64,000 nt of DNA, taken from assembly GCF_002776525.5 (NCBI RefSeq), contig NC_045447.1, positions 21,164,965 to 21,228,964 of the forward strand, written 5' to 3'. Source of the stretch: Piliocolobus tephrosceles. Taxonomy: Eukaryota; Chordata; Mammalia; Primates; Cercopithecidae. Position 1 is the stretch's first letter, and each line of letters starts with the position of its first letter. Made by a program: the position numbers and the translations under genes. Shown in pieces: positions 55,190-64,000 of the stretch. The notes under the pieces are model-generated. The model was not told where the DNA came from and ran no database searches. It saw only the letters and a program-made list of their open reading frames with translations.

Positions 55190-55600
55190 CTATTCTTTAC
55201 CTCATTAAAGCTGGGCTTAATTATGACTAGCTTTGGCCAATCAAACATTGGCAGGCATCATATGAGCAGAGGCCAAACACATGGTGGTTCAGTCTGGTTT
55301 CGGTTCCTGCACTTTTGTGACACACCATGAAAATAAAATGGTCTAGATAGTTATTGCCCATCTACCTGGCCCCAGGTTGGCATATGTAGGGCAGTACTCA
55401 TTTCCTTTGAGGCTGCTGCTCTAAGAGTAAGAGATACCTGGAACAGATCTGAACCTAACCTGCAGCCTGGATCCTCGAGTCCAGCCTAAGCCAGCCAAGA
55501 TGCATTCAGTCCACAGACCAATAAATGTTACAATAAATGGTCAATGTTTAAACGACTGAATTTTGAGATGATTTGCTATGTGACAATATTGTGGCAAGTC
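55190..55600 (+). mobile_element. probable MLT1-type LTR (ERVL-MaLR)
   Basis: 'gactagctttggccaatcaa', 'tatgagcagaggccaaacac', 'ccagcctaagccagccaaga', 'agaccaataaatgttacaat' and 'gaattttgagatgatttgct' follow the usual order of an old MLT1 LTR. Diverged, with uncertain ends. Confidence 0.5.
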
Positions 55601-55654
55601 TCATATGGATGTGGGTCGGCTCTTGGTGGAAGAGGCCAACACAGGCTTTACCTT

Positions 55655-56235
55655 CCTTATGTTTAACAGTTTTATGGCAGCATAATTGACATACAACAAA
55701 CTAAACATATTTAAATTATACAATTTGATATGCCTGCAATTTCTGTCATATGTATCACTACAATCACAACCACCACAATCAAGAAAATAAACATCTCTAT
55801 CACCTACAAAAATTTAATATCCCTTTGTAATTTCTCCCTAACTCAAACATTTCCTTTACCTCTGTCCCCAATCATTGAGTTTTTTCTATTACTTAGTTTG
55901 CATTTTCCAGAGGTTTTTATAAATAGAATCATAATTGTTCTTTCTTGTGTTTTGTTCAGCATAATTATTTTAAGATTCGCTCATGATGTGTGTATCGATG
56001 ATTTATTCGTCTAAATTGCTGAGTAGTATTTCACTTTATTTTAAAAAAACATTTTAATCCATTTATTTCCTGATAAACATTTATTTCTAGCTTTTGGTTG
56101 TTATGAATAAAGGAGCTATGAATATTTGCATAGAAGTCTTTGTATGGACATATGCTTTCATTTCTCTTGAGTAATGCTTAAATTCTAATGACTGGGTTAC
56201 ATGGTAATTGCATGTTTAACTTTTAGCCACCTGCT
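55655..56235 (-). mobile_element. L1M LINE 3' part, antisense
   Basis: Read on plus: 'attgacatacaacaaactaa', 'ccaccacaatcaagaaaata', 'tttcctgataaacatttatt', 'ttgctgagtagtatttcact' and 'tatggacatatgctttcatt'. These are the antisense of an old L1 3' UTR followed by the ORF2 end. The 94-codon plus frame (55730-56014) is an artefact of it. Confidence 0.8.
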
Positions 56236-57729
56236 TTTTCAGATGTGCAACTCATCGACTCATTGTGGGGTTACCACTTACAGAGGACTGGTCTGAACTT
56301 ACTACCACACTGCCTTGCCTCACTTCAGGGGTCTGAGGGAGGAATACACCTATCTTCACCACATCATGCCTTTGTCTCTCAGCATATTGGTTCTGTTTCT
56401 CTTTCTGATAGCTTCTTTCTCAGCAAGGCTCTTATTACAAGATGGCCAGGTTACTATCATATCAGGTTACCATCTTACTAGATCAGCAACTGCAAGGAAA
56501 AAAAAAAGGCACTCTTTTTTCTATATGTTTTAGCAAAGTCCATTGTTCACTTTCACTTAACTGGGGTGATAAGCTTATTTACGAACTGGAACTAGGGAGA
56601 TGGAATAAGCCAATTGTCAGGCTGGGGACTGGGCATTGGATAGGCCTCGCTAGACAACATTGTCAGGGACTTGGAGAGGGAACATTCTCAAAAGGAAAAG
56701 CAATGGCATTTGGCCAAAATAAGAAAGAGATAGAAAAACACATACTTAAACAAAACCCCCTGCTACAGTGATAATAGTGAGATCATGTCAATATTTATGA
56801 CTTTGTTTTGTATCTAGAGCCTCTCAATGCCAAATTGAATTATGCCACTCTACCAGGCTCTCCTCTTTCTGTCTTCCAGTGGACTGGGATGCTCATTATC
56901 ATGTTAACATAATACCGGACTTCAGTTCCATCTGTCCCTCAATATCAGTAGGATATAAAAGGAGGCTTTACCAAAATAAAGGCAAAACATGTCAGGATAA
57001 ATCCTAGAGTCTTATCTTCTACTAATTGTCTATTAGTCAATGATTCTACCACTCTTCTGTGACTCTTATATTTTGCTGTAGGAGTCTCTAATATTGAGAT
57101 TTCAACGTGTCTAGATTCTTGAGACAGCACATGCTCTTGAACAGGCCATATTCTTATCTTGTTACCAAGTTCAGATCATGGGGTTGATACACCCCTTAGG
57201 ACAGATTGACATTTTGATATTTCTAGTTAGCAAAAACATGAACTGGGGAAGCTGCATTAACAAGCAAATAAATTTATGGTATGCCAGTGTTAAAATGAAT
57301 CTTGCTATTTGTCGGCAGCTTTTAAAAAGTGAAATATGTACATTGCTCATAGAACTAGGGAAGATCTCTGTTCAAAAATGTTTTTCTCTTTTACATCTCC
57401 ACAATGCAGAAAAAAGAAAGAGAAAGTTTCAGATACTGTGTAACTACTGTATTATTGACGAGAGGTCGTTCTAAGGAATGGAGGCGGCCTTCGATTATTT
57501 TCTCTGCTCCTAAGTCAGAGTTTACAGCTCAGACTGGGTCGCTAAGCACCTTCTTTGTTCTTTGCACAGATCCCAAAGGAGTCACTATAATTCCTTTTCC
57601 TCACACTAATAATTTCATACTCAGTCTCTTGGGATTTCTTTTCTACAAGAGGGTGACAAATAGGATTTCTTTTCTGTAAGAGGGTTACATCTCGAAGACC
57701 TTTGTTTTTTGGCAACACAGCATTGTATA
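56236..57729. other. no supported gene
   Basis: 1.5 kb without clearly named repeats. Overlapping plus frames (56245-56481, 56315-56533, 56442-56771 of 109 codons) are in different registers and have no domain. Some text around 56460-56620 may be a very old repeat. An imperfect 31-base direct duplication lies at 57631-57690. Confidence 0.4.
57631..57690 (+). repeat. imperfect 31-base tandem duplication
   Basis: 'gggatttcttttctacaaga' (57631) recurs as 'aggatttcttttctgtaaga' (57662), followed in both by 'gggt(g/t)aca'. Confidence 0.85.
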
Positions 57730-57880
57730 CTGGGTAGATAGGGATTTGGTTTAGAAGACCTAAATCTGAATCTGTAATCTGACACTAACTGGGCCTTTCA
57801 GCAAGTGTCAGTGACTTCATGTGTCCCATTCGTAACACCTTCACTGAGATTTAGCGAGCCATCCTAGAAACAATGTTGGG
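57730..57880 (+). mobile_element. MIR SINE
   Basis: 'cctaaatctgaatctgtaat', 'ctgacactaactgggccttt' and 'gtgacttcatgtgtcccatt' in MIR order, diverged. Confidence 0.6.
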
Positions 57881-58399
57881 GACAGAAGAAGTGTAGAATA
57901 AATGACAACTCTCCTGCATCATTCCTTTTTGTTCCTGAAACTCTTTCCCTAAGGAACTTAAAAATTCTTTAAAGAATGTTACTATGAAGAATAGTAAATG
58001 GGTGGGTATACAAACTGTATAGGTATGTTAAAAAGTTTTTCCACCCTCTCCAACCCCCCAGGTGCTAAACTTTAAGTACTATGTGTTTTCATACTGTTCG
58101 ACTTCAGTTGGCATGAAATAGAGTGGAGCCCTTCTGCCACGGCATGGTAATCCAACCAACTAGACTTTCTGCAACAATCTTAACTTCAGATATCAATTAT
58201 TTTATCTAATAAACCAATGCAATATTCCAGAAAATCAAGCATTTCAAAATCTACACTATATCTAAGACTCATACACTGAAGTACTTCATAAATCTTTTGT
58301 GAAAATTTGGTGTTCAGGAAATATGATCACATAGAACTTCCTTTCTTGATGCTTGATGTAAAGAAGTCACTGAAATATCATAATATTGGGCACTTCTAA
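57881..58399. other. no gene recognised
   Basis: AT-rich sequence with no notable frame or repeat. Confidence 0.4.
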
Positions 58400-58540
58400 T
58401 CATTCTTTTGTTATCCCATTAGATTTTCAACAGTTCAAAGGTATAGATAGGGCAAGAATGTTCTCCATTTTATGAATGAGGAATATGTAGCTCAAATGTA
58501 TGAAACAACTTTCCCTAAGTCACTTAATATGAGACGGTGC
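58400..58540 (-). mobile_element. MIR SINE fragment
   Basis: 'ctccattttatgaatgagga' and 'caactttccctaagtcactt' match antisense MIR. Confidence 0.6.
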
Positions 58541-58602
58541 TATGAAAATCAAAGGGAAAGTAATTAGATATTAAATAACTCTGAAAACTAGAAAAAATAT
58601 AT

Positions 58603-60030
58603 TAATTAATATTGTTAAAATGTACATACTACTAAAGCAATCTACAGATTCAAAGAAACTCCCATCAACATCCCAAAGACATTTTTTACAGAAATAGAAG
58701 AAACAATCCTAAAATACACAGGGAACCAAGAAAGAAATGGCCAAATAAATTTTGAGCAAGAAGAATAAAACTGGAGGCATCCTATTTTCTGACTTCAAAA
58801 TATATTACAAAGCTACAGTAATCAAAACAGCATGGTAGACCAATTCATCAGAATAAAGAACCCAGAAATAAACCCATGTATATACAGTTAATTGATTTTT
58901 TATGAAGGTGCCAACAATACGCAATGGGAAAAGGACAGTCTCTTTAATAAATGGCATGGGAAAGCTGGATATGAACATGCAAAAGAACAAATGAAACTGA
59001 ATCCTTATGCCATGCACCAAAATCACCAAAAACATAAAGTAAACTAAAAACATAAATCTAAGACCCAAAATCATAAAACTCCTAGAAGAAAACACAGGAA
59101 AAATGCTTCTTGACATTGGCTTTGGCAATGATTTCTTGCATGACACCAAAAACACAGGCAAAAAAAAAAAAAAAAAAAAAAAAGCAAAGATAAACAAGTG
59201 TGATTACATCAAATCAAAACGCCTCTGCACAGCAAAGGAAGCAATCCAGAATATTATGAGACAACTTACAGAATGGGAGAAACTAATTGTAAACCATATA
59301 TCTGATAAAGGGTTAATATCCAAAAATCTACAACAAAGTAATACAGCTCCATAGCAAAAAAAACAAATAATCTGATTCTTTAAATGGGCAAAGCAAATGA
59401 CTTGACATTTCTCCAAAAAGACATACAAATGGCCAACAGCAACAGGTATATGAAAAGTTGCTCAACATCACAATGAGATATTACTGAATACCTGTTAGAA
59501 TGGTTATTATCAAGAAGACAGTGATAGCTTGTGTTGCCAAGAATGTAGGGAAATCAGAACCCCTGTGCATTGTTGGTGGGAATATCAGTTGGTGTGATCA
59601 CTACGGAAATGGTATGGAAGTTCCTAAAAAGATAAATAAATAAAACTATTAAATGATCCAGCAATCCCACTTCTAAGTATATACCCATGGAATTTAAATC
59701 AGAATCTCCAAAAGATATCTGCACTCCCTTGTTCATTACAGCATTATTCACAATAACCAAGACATTGGAGATTAAATGTCTATTGACAGATGAACAGCTA
59801 ATGAAAATATGGCATACACATACAGTGAAATATTTTTCAGCCTTAAAAAAATCCTGCAATTTGCAACAACATGGATTCAATGGGAGGACAATATGCTGAG
59901 TGAAATAAGCCAGATACAGAAAGATAAATACTGCAAGATAACACTTACATGAGAAATCTAAAATAGTCAAACTCATAGAAGCAGAGAGTAGAATGGTAGT
60001 TTCCTGGGCCTAAAGGAAGGGAAAAATTGG
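58603..60030 (+). mobile_element. L1M LINE, 3' part of ORF2
   Basis: Plus-strand ORF2 C-terminal region of an old L1: 'atattgttaaaatgtacata', 'gcaatctacagattcaaaga', 'ctgataaagggttaatatcc', 'ccagcaatcccacttctaag' and 'gaatggtagtttcctgggcc'. The frame is broken repeatedly. A 24-base A run (59160-59183) lies within it. Opposite-strand frames of 130 and 140 codons (58805-59197, 59554-59976) are antisense artefacts. Confidence 0.9.
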
Positions 60031-60129
60031 AAGTTTGTGTTTTTTTCCAAACATGCTTGAGTATAGCATAAATGATCATTATTTTTATTGGTACAAAGTC
60101 CACAGAAATTTAAGTAAGATGCTAGAGAA

Positions 60130-60900
60130 ATGTCCCTTCTCAAATGTGGCAGATTTCAAAATGTGGCCACAAATTTCTCTCTTCCTTTTATGCAATGTAA
60201 CACTGACCATTTTTCTAGCAGGAGGTAGAGTCTATTTCTGGACCCTTTGAAATGTTGAACCCTTTTAAATATGATCTAGCTTTGTGACATGCTGGGATCA
60301 ATAGACTACATGATTTGCAATTTCTGAAGATGCCCTCGAGAAAGCTTGCAGCTTCCATTCACAATGTCTTAAAACCCAAATACCATGTATGGAAGCCTGA
60401 GCAAGCCATGTGGACACAGGTTGCACACAGAATCAAAGTGATATAGTTTGGATATCTGTCTCTGCCCAAATAGGGCCTGGTGGGAGGTGTTTGGGTCATG
60501 GGGGAGGATCCCTCAGGTGCTGGTGCTGTATTCGTGACACTGAGTGATTTCTTGCCAGACCCGGTTAAGTGTGTAGCACCTCTCACCTGCCCCCTCCCAC
60601 TGTCTTTTGCTCCTTCTTCTACCCTGTGATGTGTCTGTTTCCCCTTCACCTTGTGCCATGATTGTAAGCTATCTGAGACCTTATCAACGGCAGATGCCAG
60701 TGCCATGCTTTCTGTACACCCTGCAAAACCATGAGCCAATTAAACCTTTTTCTTTACAAATTATTCACTCCCAGTTATTTCAATACAGCAATAGAAGAAT
60801 AGCCTAATACACAAGGTATCTGAGCCAACTGCCCCAAAGAACTGCTAGACATGTGAGTCATTAAACATCTTCCAGACAACCTATCAATAGACTAGTCAAG
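60130..60900 (+). mobile_element. unclassified old LTR-like repeat, interrupted by MST/THE1
   Basis: The flanks of the THE1/MST LTR look like one old element. The left side has 'gatctagctttgtgacatgc', 'agaaagcttgcagcttccat' and 'gcaagccatgtggacacagg'. The right side has 'gagccaactgccccaaagaa' and 'tagacatgtgagtcattaaa'. This order is known from a common old mammalian LTR family that I cannot name securely. Confidence 0.45.
60439..60811 (+). mobile_element. THE1/MST-type LTR (ERVL-MaLR), solo, internally deleted
   Basis: Starts 'tgatatagtttggatatctg', has 'ggtgggaggtgtttgggtca', 'ccttgtgccatgattgtaag' and 'accatgagccaattaaacc', and ends 'gaatagcctaataca'. Part of the 5' region normally before 'ggtgggaggtg' is missing. 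The flanks 'caaag' and 'caagg' are an aged 5-base duplication. The 126-codon minus frame 60359-60739 is chance. Confidence 0.9.
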
Positions 60901-61305
60901 AAAATATACATTTAAGTGTCCATGATGCTTTTAAAAATAGGTCATTTCTCACTTTTTATCAGTTTATCAAAATTTATTATGCACAATATTATTAAAAGTT
61001 GCTAAATTAGATTCATACAATATTGGAATCTTAGAATTGGAAGGAACCTGAAAAAAAAATGTGTATAGGGTGATTAGATATCTTGGAATGTCTACTATCC
61101 TCACAAAGTTATGTATCTTTTCTACTTCTCTCATCTCAAATGGATTTCCGTTTGGGAGAATCCAAACTATTTATGGAGAAATCTCATCTGTAATAGCTCA
61201 GGTAAACTCTGCTTGATTATTTCCATGAATGGCTTCATGGCTTCAGAAGCCATTCCACTGTGGAGTAGGTGCTGCAATTGATTTAAAGTATTTCCTTTTA
61301 TTAAG
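60901..61305. other. no gene recognised
   Basis: AT-rich sequence preceding the AluY. No named repeat. Confidence 0.4.
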
Positions 61306-61315
61306 AAAAGACCAG

Positions 61316-61609
61316 GGCTGGGCGCGGTGGCTCAAGCCTGTAATCCCAGCACTTTGGGAGGCTGAGACGGGAGCATCACGAGGTCAGGAGATCGAGACCA
61401 TCCTGGCTAACACGGTGAAACCCTGTCTCCACTAAAAAATATAAAACACTAGCTGGGCGAGGTGGCGGGCACCTGTAGTCCCAGCTACTCGGGAGGCTGA
61501 GGCAGGAGAATGGCGTGAACCCGGGAGGCGGAGCTTGCAGTGAGCTGAGATCCGGCCACTGCACTCCAGCCTGGGCAACAGAGCGAGACTCTGTCTCAAA
61601 AGAAAATAA
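61316..61609 (+). mobile_element. AluY, Old World monkey lineage
   Basis: A full-length young AluY with all three lineage words: 'ggctcaagcctgtaatccca', 'gggcgaggtggcggg' and 'gagatccggccactgc'. It is flanked by 'aaaagaccag' at 61306-61315 and 61610-61619. This is the strongest single clue to the source taxon. Minus frames of 62-96 codons are Alu antisense. Confidence 0.97.
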
Positions 61610-61809
61610 AAAAGACCAGAACCATCATTTCTTCCACTTATCGGTTTCTGATATTTGAAGACAGCTAACTGACTAACTTCTCTGATATCACTAAACTCAG
61701 TCTCACACAAGAATACACACATACATACAAAGACAGTTTTCTTCTCTTAGCTAACAATCCTAAATCCTGTAAAATTTCTCCACATGTAACACGATTCTCT
61801 AGTGAGGGA

Positions 61810-61990
61810 CATGGGCTGCATGGTCTAATAGAACTGAATTTAATCCATGTCCTACTATCCATTTGTTCTTGTGTGAGTTCTTTAATTTCACTGAGAGGTT
61901 ACAGACACGTCTACGAAATGCAGATTTTGATAACACCCATAATGCACGGTTGTAATATAAATGCTTAGTACATTGTGTGGCATGTAACAA
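61810..61990 (+). mobile_element. MIR SINE
   Basis: 'ttgtgtgagttctttaattt', 'gaaatgcagattttgataac' and 'gcttagtacattgtgtggca' follow the MIR order. Confidence 0.65.
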
Positions 61991-62269
61991 CTTTTTAAAG
62001 AATTCTTATTTTTATTATTTGGAATTAGAACTGGAAACAAATTGTAAGCATTATCTAGTAACTCCTATAATTTAAGTAAGTTCCTTAACAAACTCTTTGA
62101 ATGTCAATTTTTTATTTGTATAAATAAAGAATTGATTAATACAGATTAATACAACTTAACTCATAGGGATGTGGATGATTTAATTAAGAGAGTCAAAGGT
62201 TGACAAAGCAGACGAAGCATAGAAAAGTTACATACACTAGGAAAATAAGTCACTTCGACATCAGTCCAT
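61991..62269. other. no gene recognised; faint MIR-like text
   Basis: 'agtaagttccttaacaaact' near 62074 hints at another MIR, too diverged to call. Confidence 0.35.
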
Positions 62270-62560
62270 GACCGATGGAGCCCTTGTTCTCATGGATTGT
62301 GTCTCAGACAAGTAAATTATCATTTTCATAAAAGCTATACTGGGGAAGAACAGGGTACTTTGGGAGCCTAGAGAGGGAAATGATCAAGCAAGATTTCCCA
62401 GGGGAAATGATATCTAAATTTATACGAAAAAGATGAGTCAATGAGAACCAGATGAAAAGAAGTGGTGGGGCGTGAAGAACAGAAAGCAATGGCACAGGAG
62501 TGAGAGGAGGCTTGGAACTAGAGAAAGTCTAGTAAGTTTGAGGAAATAAAAGCAGTCCAG
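62270..62560 (-). mobile_element. L2 LINE fragment, antisense
   Basis: 'gaagaacagggtactttggg', 'caagatttcccaggggaaat' and 'gagtgagaggaggcttggaa' resemble antisense L2 3' text (the 'gaaggcttcctggaggagg' block). Confidence 0.55.
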
Positions 62561-62569
62561 TATGTCTAG

Positions 62570-62790
62570 GGCTACAAGTATGTATCAGACACTACATGAA
62601 GCACCTCAAAATTATTATCAAAATTGATCTTTCTATAGCCCTATGAATTAAAGTTATAATCACCCCTTCAACAATGAGAAAACTGAATGCCAGTTAAAAG
62701 TTATTACTTAGGTAAAGTAAAATAAATGAATAAAAGAAATATAAGGAAGAGCCGAATTAGAATTAAAGTCCTCCAGTTCCAAAGCCAATG
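62570..62790 (-). mobile_element. MIR SINE
   Basis: Antisense MIR: 'ttctatagccctatgaatta', 'caacaatgagaaaactgaat' and 'agccgaattagaattaaagt'. Confidence 0.7.
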
Positions 62791-63859
62791 ACTTTTCCAC
62801 TGCCAAAGGGAAAAATAGAGCTCAAAAAGAGAAGAAAACTGGAGGAGCCAGTACCCCTAACTCTGAGGTTTCCAACCATTAATCCTGAGAGACAGGGTGG
62901 GCAGGTGACCATGGGGCCCCAATGCGTGTTTATTGAAGCTGGAAAGATGAAAGAAAGGGGTAGCCAGTGTGGTCTCCCCATGGTAGTATCCAAAGTTTAA
63001 TCCTTCTAGGAGAAAGGAATAGTCTTTGGCAAGCACGATTTTCAGACAGTTCAGATGCTTAGGAAACTCTAAAGAAGCTGTGAGGACAGAACAGGCAGAC
63101 CTCACAGAGAGAAACATGACTTTAGACAGGATCCTGAACATTTAGACCTGATCTGCAATTGCAGTCTCGCTGGGAATTTGTGTCCCACAGTGAGTGATTA
63201 CAGCTTTCTGTAAGCACAAGTGGCCTTCCTGATAAAATTCAGCTCCAAGGAATTAGGGAAGAGGCCCTCATTTGGTTATTTTTCAAGGCCCTTCCTATCT
63301 CAGGCTAGCAGCTTTATTGTTCTGTGGCTGCTTCAAACGACCTTCTCTGGAAAGACCAGCACATTCTCTCCCTGCGCCTTATCGGCCTTTCTCAGACCCG
63401 CTCATTTGCCTAATGGCATCTCCACAAAAGCAGTAGAAAGCTCCAAATCTGAGCTGAGCAACTTCTCGCTTTTGGCCAGCTGCAAGAATTCCCCTGGCCT
63501 CTGTTGGAGGCTCAGAACTCACCGAATATCCCTGCTTTCCAACTTTTGACCTTGCTGCAGTCGATGCAGACATGAGAATTTGCTGGGACTCAGACCTTCA
63601 AGACCCACTGGGTTCTCCAACATGTCATGTTCTCCAGTATTCATTAGCTGACAATGCACCTATTTGTCCCAGGCTGCTTGCTGCTTCACTTTCGTGTTTG
63701 GACTATGAGCAGGGAGCAGGGGTGGATAGAGACAATATTGAGTGATGGGTAATAGTTTTCTGATGAGATAGATTTAAGGAATCTTACACCTAGGTGTTTG
63801 ACCTTACATGCTACTTAGATTGTCAAAGTTGCATTCTTATTCATAAAACAGTTATAACC
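62791..63859. other. repeat-poor block, candidate conserved noncoding sequence
   Basis: About 1 kb without recognised repeats. GC-balanced, it retains CpGs at 63170, 63340-63400 and 63470-63560. A 109-codon plus frame (63220-63549) is the longest here. It begins with ATG but has no domain I recognise, and frames on the other strand overlap it (62857-63141, 63379-63573). It could be regulatory DNA or an unrecognised exon; I cannot decide. Confidence 0.35.
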
Positions 63860-64000
63860 ACTGCCTTTCACTTTACCCACTCTACTTGGTCATACCAACC
63901 TACCTAACTTCCCTTGATTAGGACAAATATTTCAGTGCCCCAGGGTCTTTGCACTTGCACCTCCCTTGGTCTGATATGCGTTTGGGTCTTCTCAAATGTC
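63860..64000 (+). mobile_element. L2 LINE fragment, cut by window end
   Basis: 'gccccagggtctttgcactt' and 'gcacctcccttggtctgata', then 'ttgggtcttctcaaatgtc', match the L2 internal block 'cagggcctttgcacttgctgttccctctgcctgga...aaatgtcacc'. It continues beyond the window. Confidence 0.75.

Noticed and set aside
59554..59976. 140-codon minus-strand frame
   Set aside because: It is the antisense of L1 ORF2, as is the 130-codon frame at 58805-59197.
60359..60739. 126-codon minus-strand frame
   Set aside because: It is the antisense of a THE1/MST LTR and its flank, with no domain.

Overview
This window is nuclear DNA from a primate, almost certainly an Old World monkey (Cercopithecidae, for example macaque, baboon or vervet). 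Several primate Alu copies are present. Three young ones (8529-8816, 33178-33481, 61316-61609) carry bases typical of the AluY subfamilies known from rhesus macaque and its relatives: 'ggctcaagcctg' instead of 'ggctcacgcctg', 'gggcgaggtggcggg', and in two of them 'gagatccggccactgc' (seen on the minus strand in the first). The rest is an AT-rich mammalian background built from MIR, L2, L1, MER1, MER5A, MLT1, MLT2 and MST/THE1 remnants.

I find no protein-coding gene, exon chain, rRNA, tRNA or small RNA gene that the sequence supports. The longest open frames are 130-160 codons. They fall in Alu antisense, L1 ORF2 antisense, an AAAT microsatellite with an assembly gap, or an LTR, and none is a credible gene. 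The window is intergenic or deep intronic. The one place that looks like a promoter is a small CpG-rich block at about 20380-20725, with ETS-, YY1- and NRF1-like motifs and a possible splice donor.

Layout. 1-8500: MIR/L2 relics, an antisense L1/HAL1 relic (5860-6360) and a Tigger-type DNA transposon (6612-6847). 8500-15600: three Alus, an MLT1 LTR interrupted by an MLT2 LTR (13171-13982) and a class I ERV LTR (about 14290-14938). 15600-24550: the least repetitive part, with the CpG block and several stretches that may be conserved noncoding elements. 24550-36500: L2/MIR relics, a 3.2 kb L1 inserted into MER1 (28534-32215), and a young AluY at the end of a MIR. 36500-46500: tandem duplications, microsatellites, a 10-base N gap in an (AAAT)n tract inside an L2, a MER1 and an L1 3' end. 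46500-58600: L2/MIR relics, an L2 split by MER5A, another split by an MST-type LTR, an AluY and an antisense L1M. 58600-64000: an L1M 3' part, a THE1/MST LTR inside an older repeat, a monkey-lineage AluY, and a 1 kb repeat-poor block before a terminal L2.

No genes act together here. What the sequence offers is a layered record of insertions, several with exact target-site duplications, plus some local duplications and candidate regulatory segments. Family names come from my memory of consensus sequences, not from a database search. Boundaries of old elements are good to roughly 10-50 bases. I did not find a new biological system.
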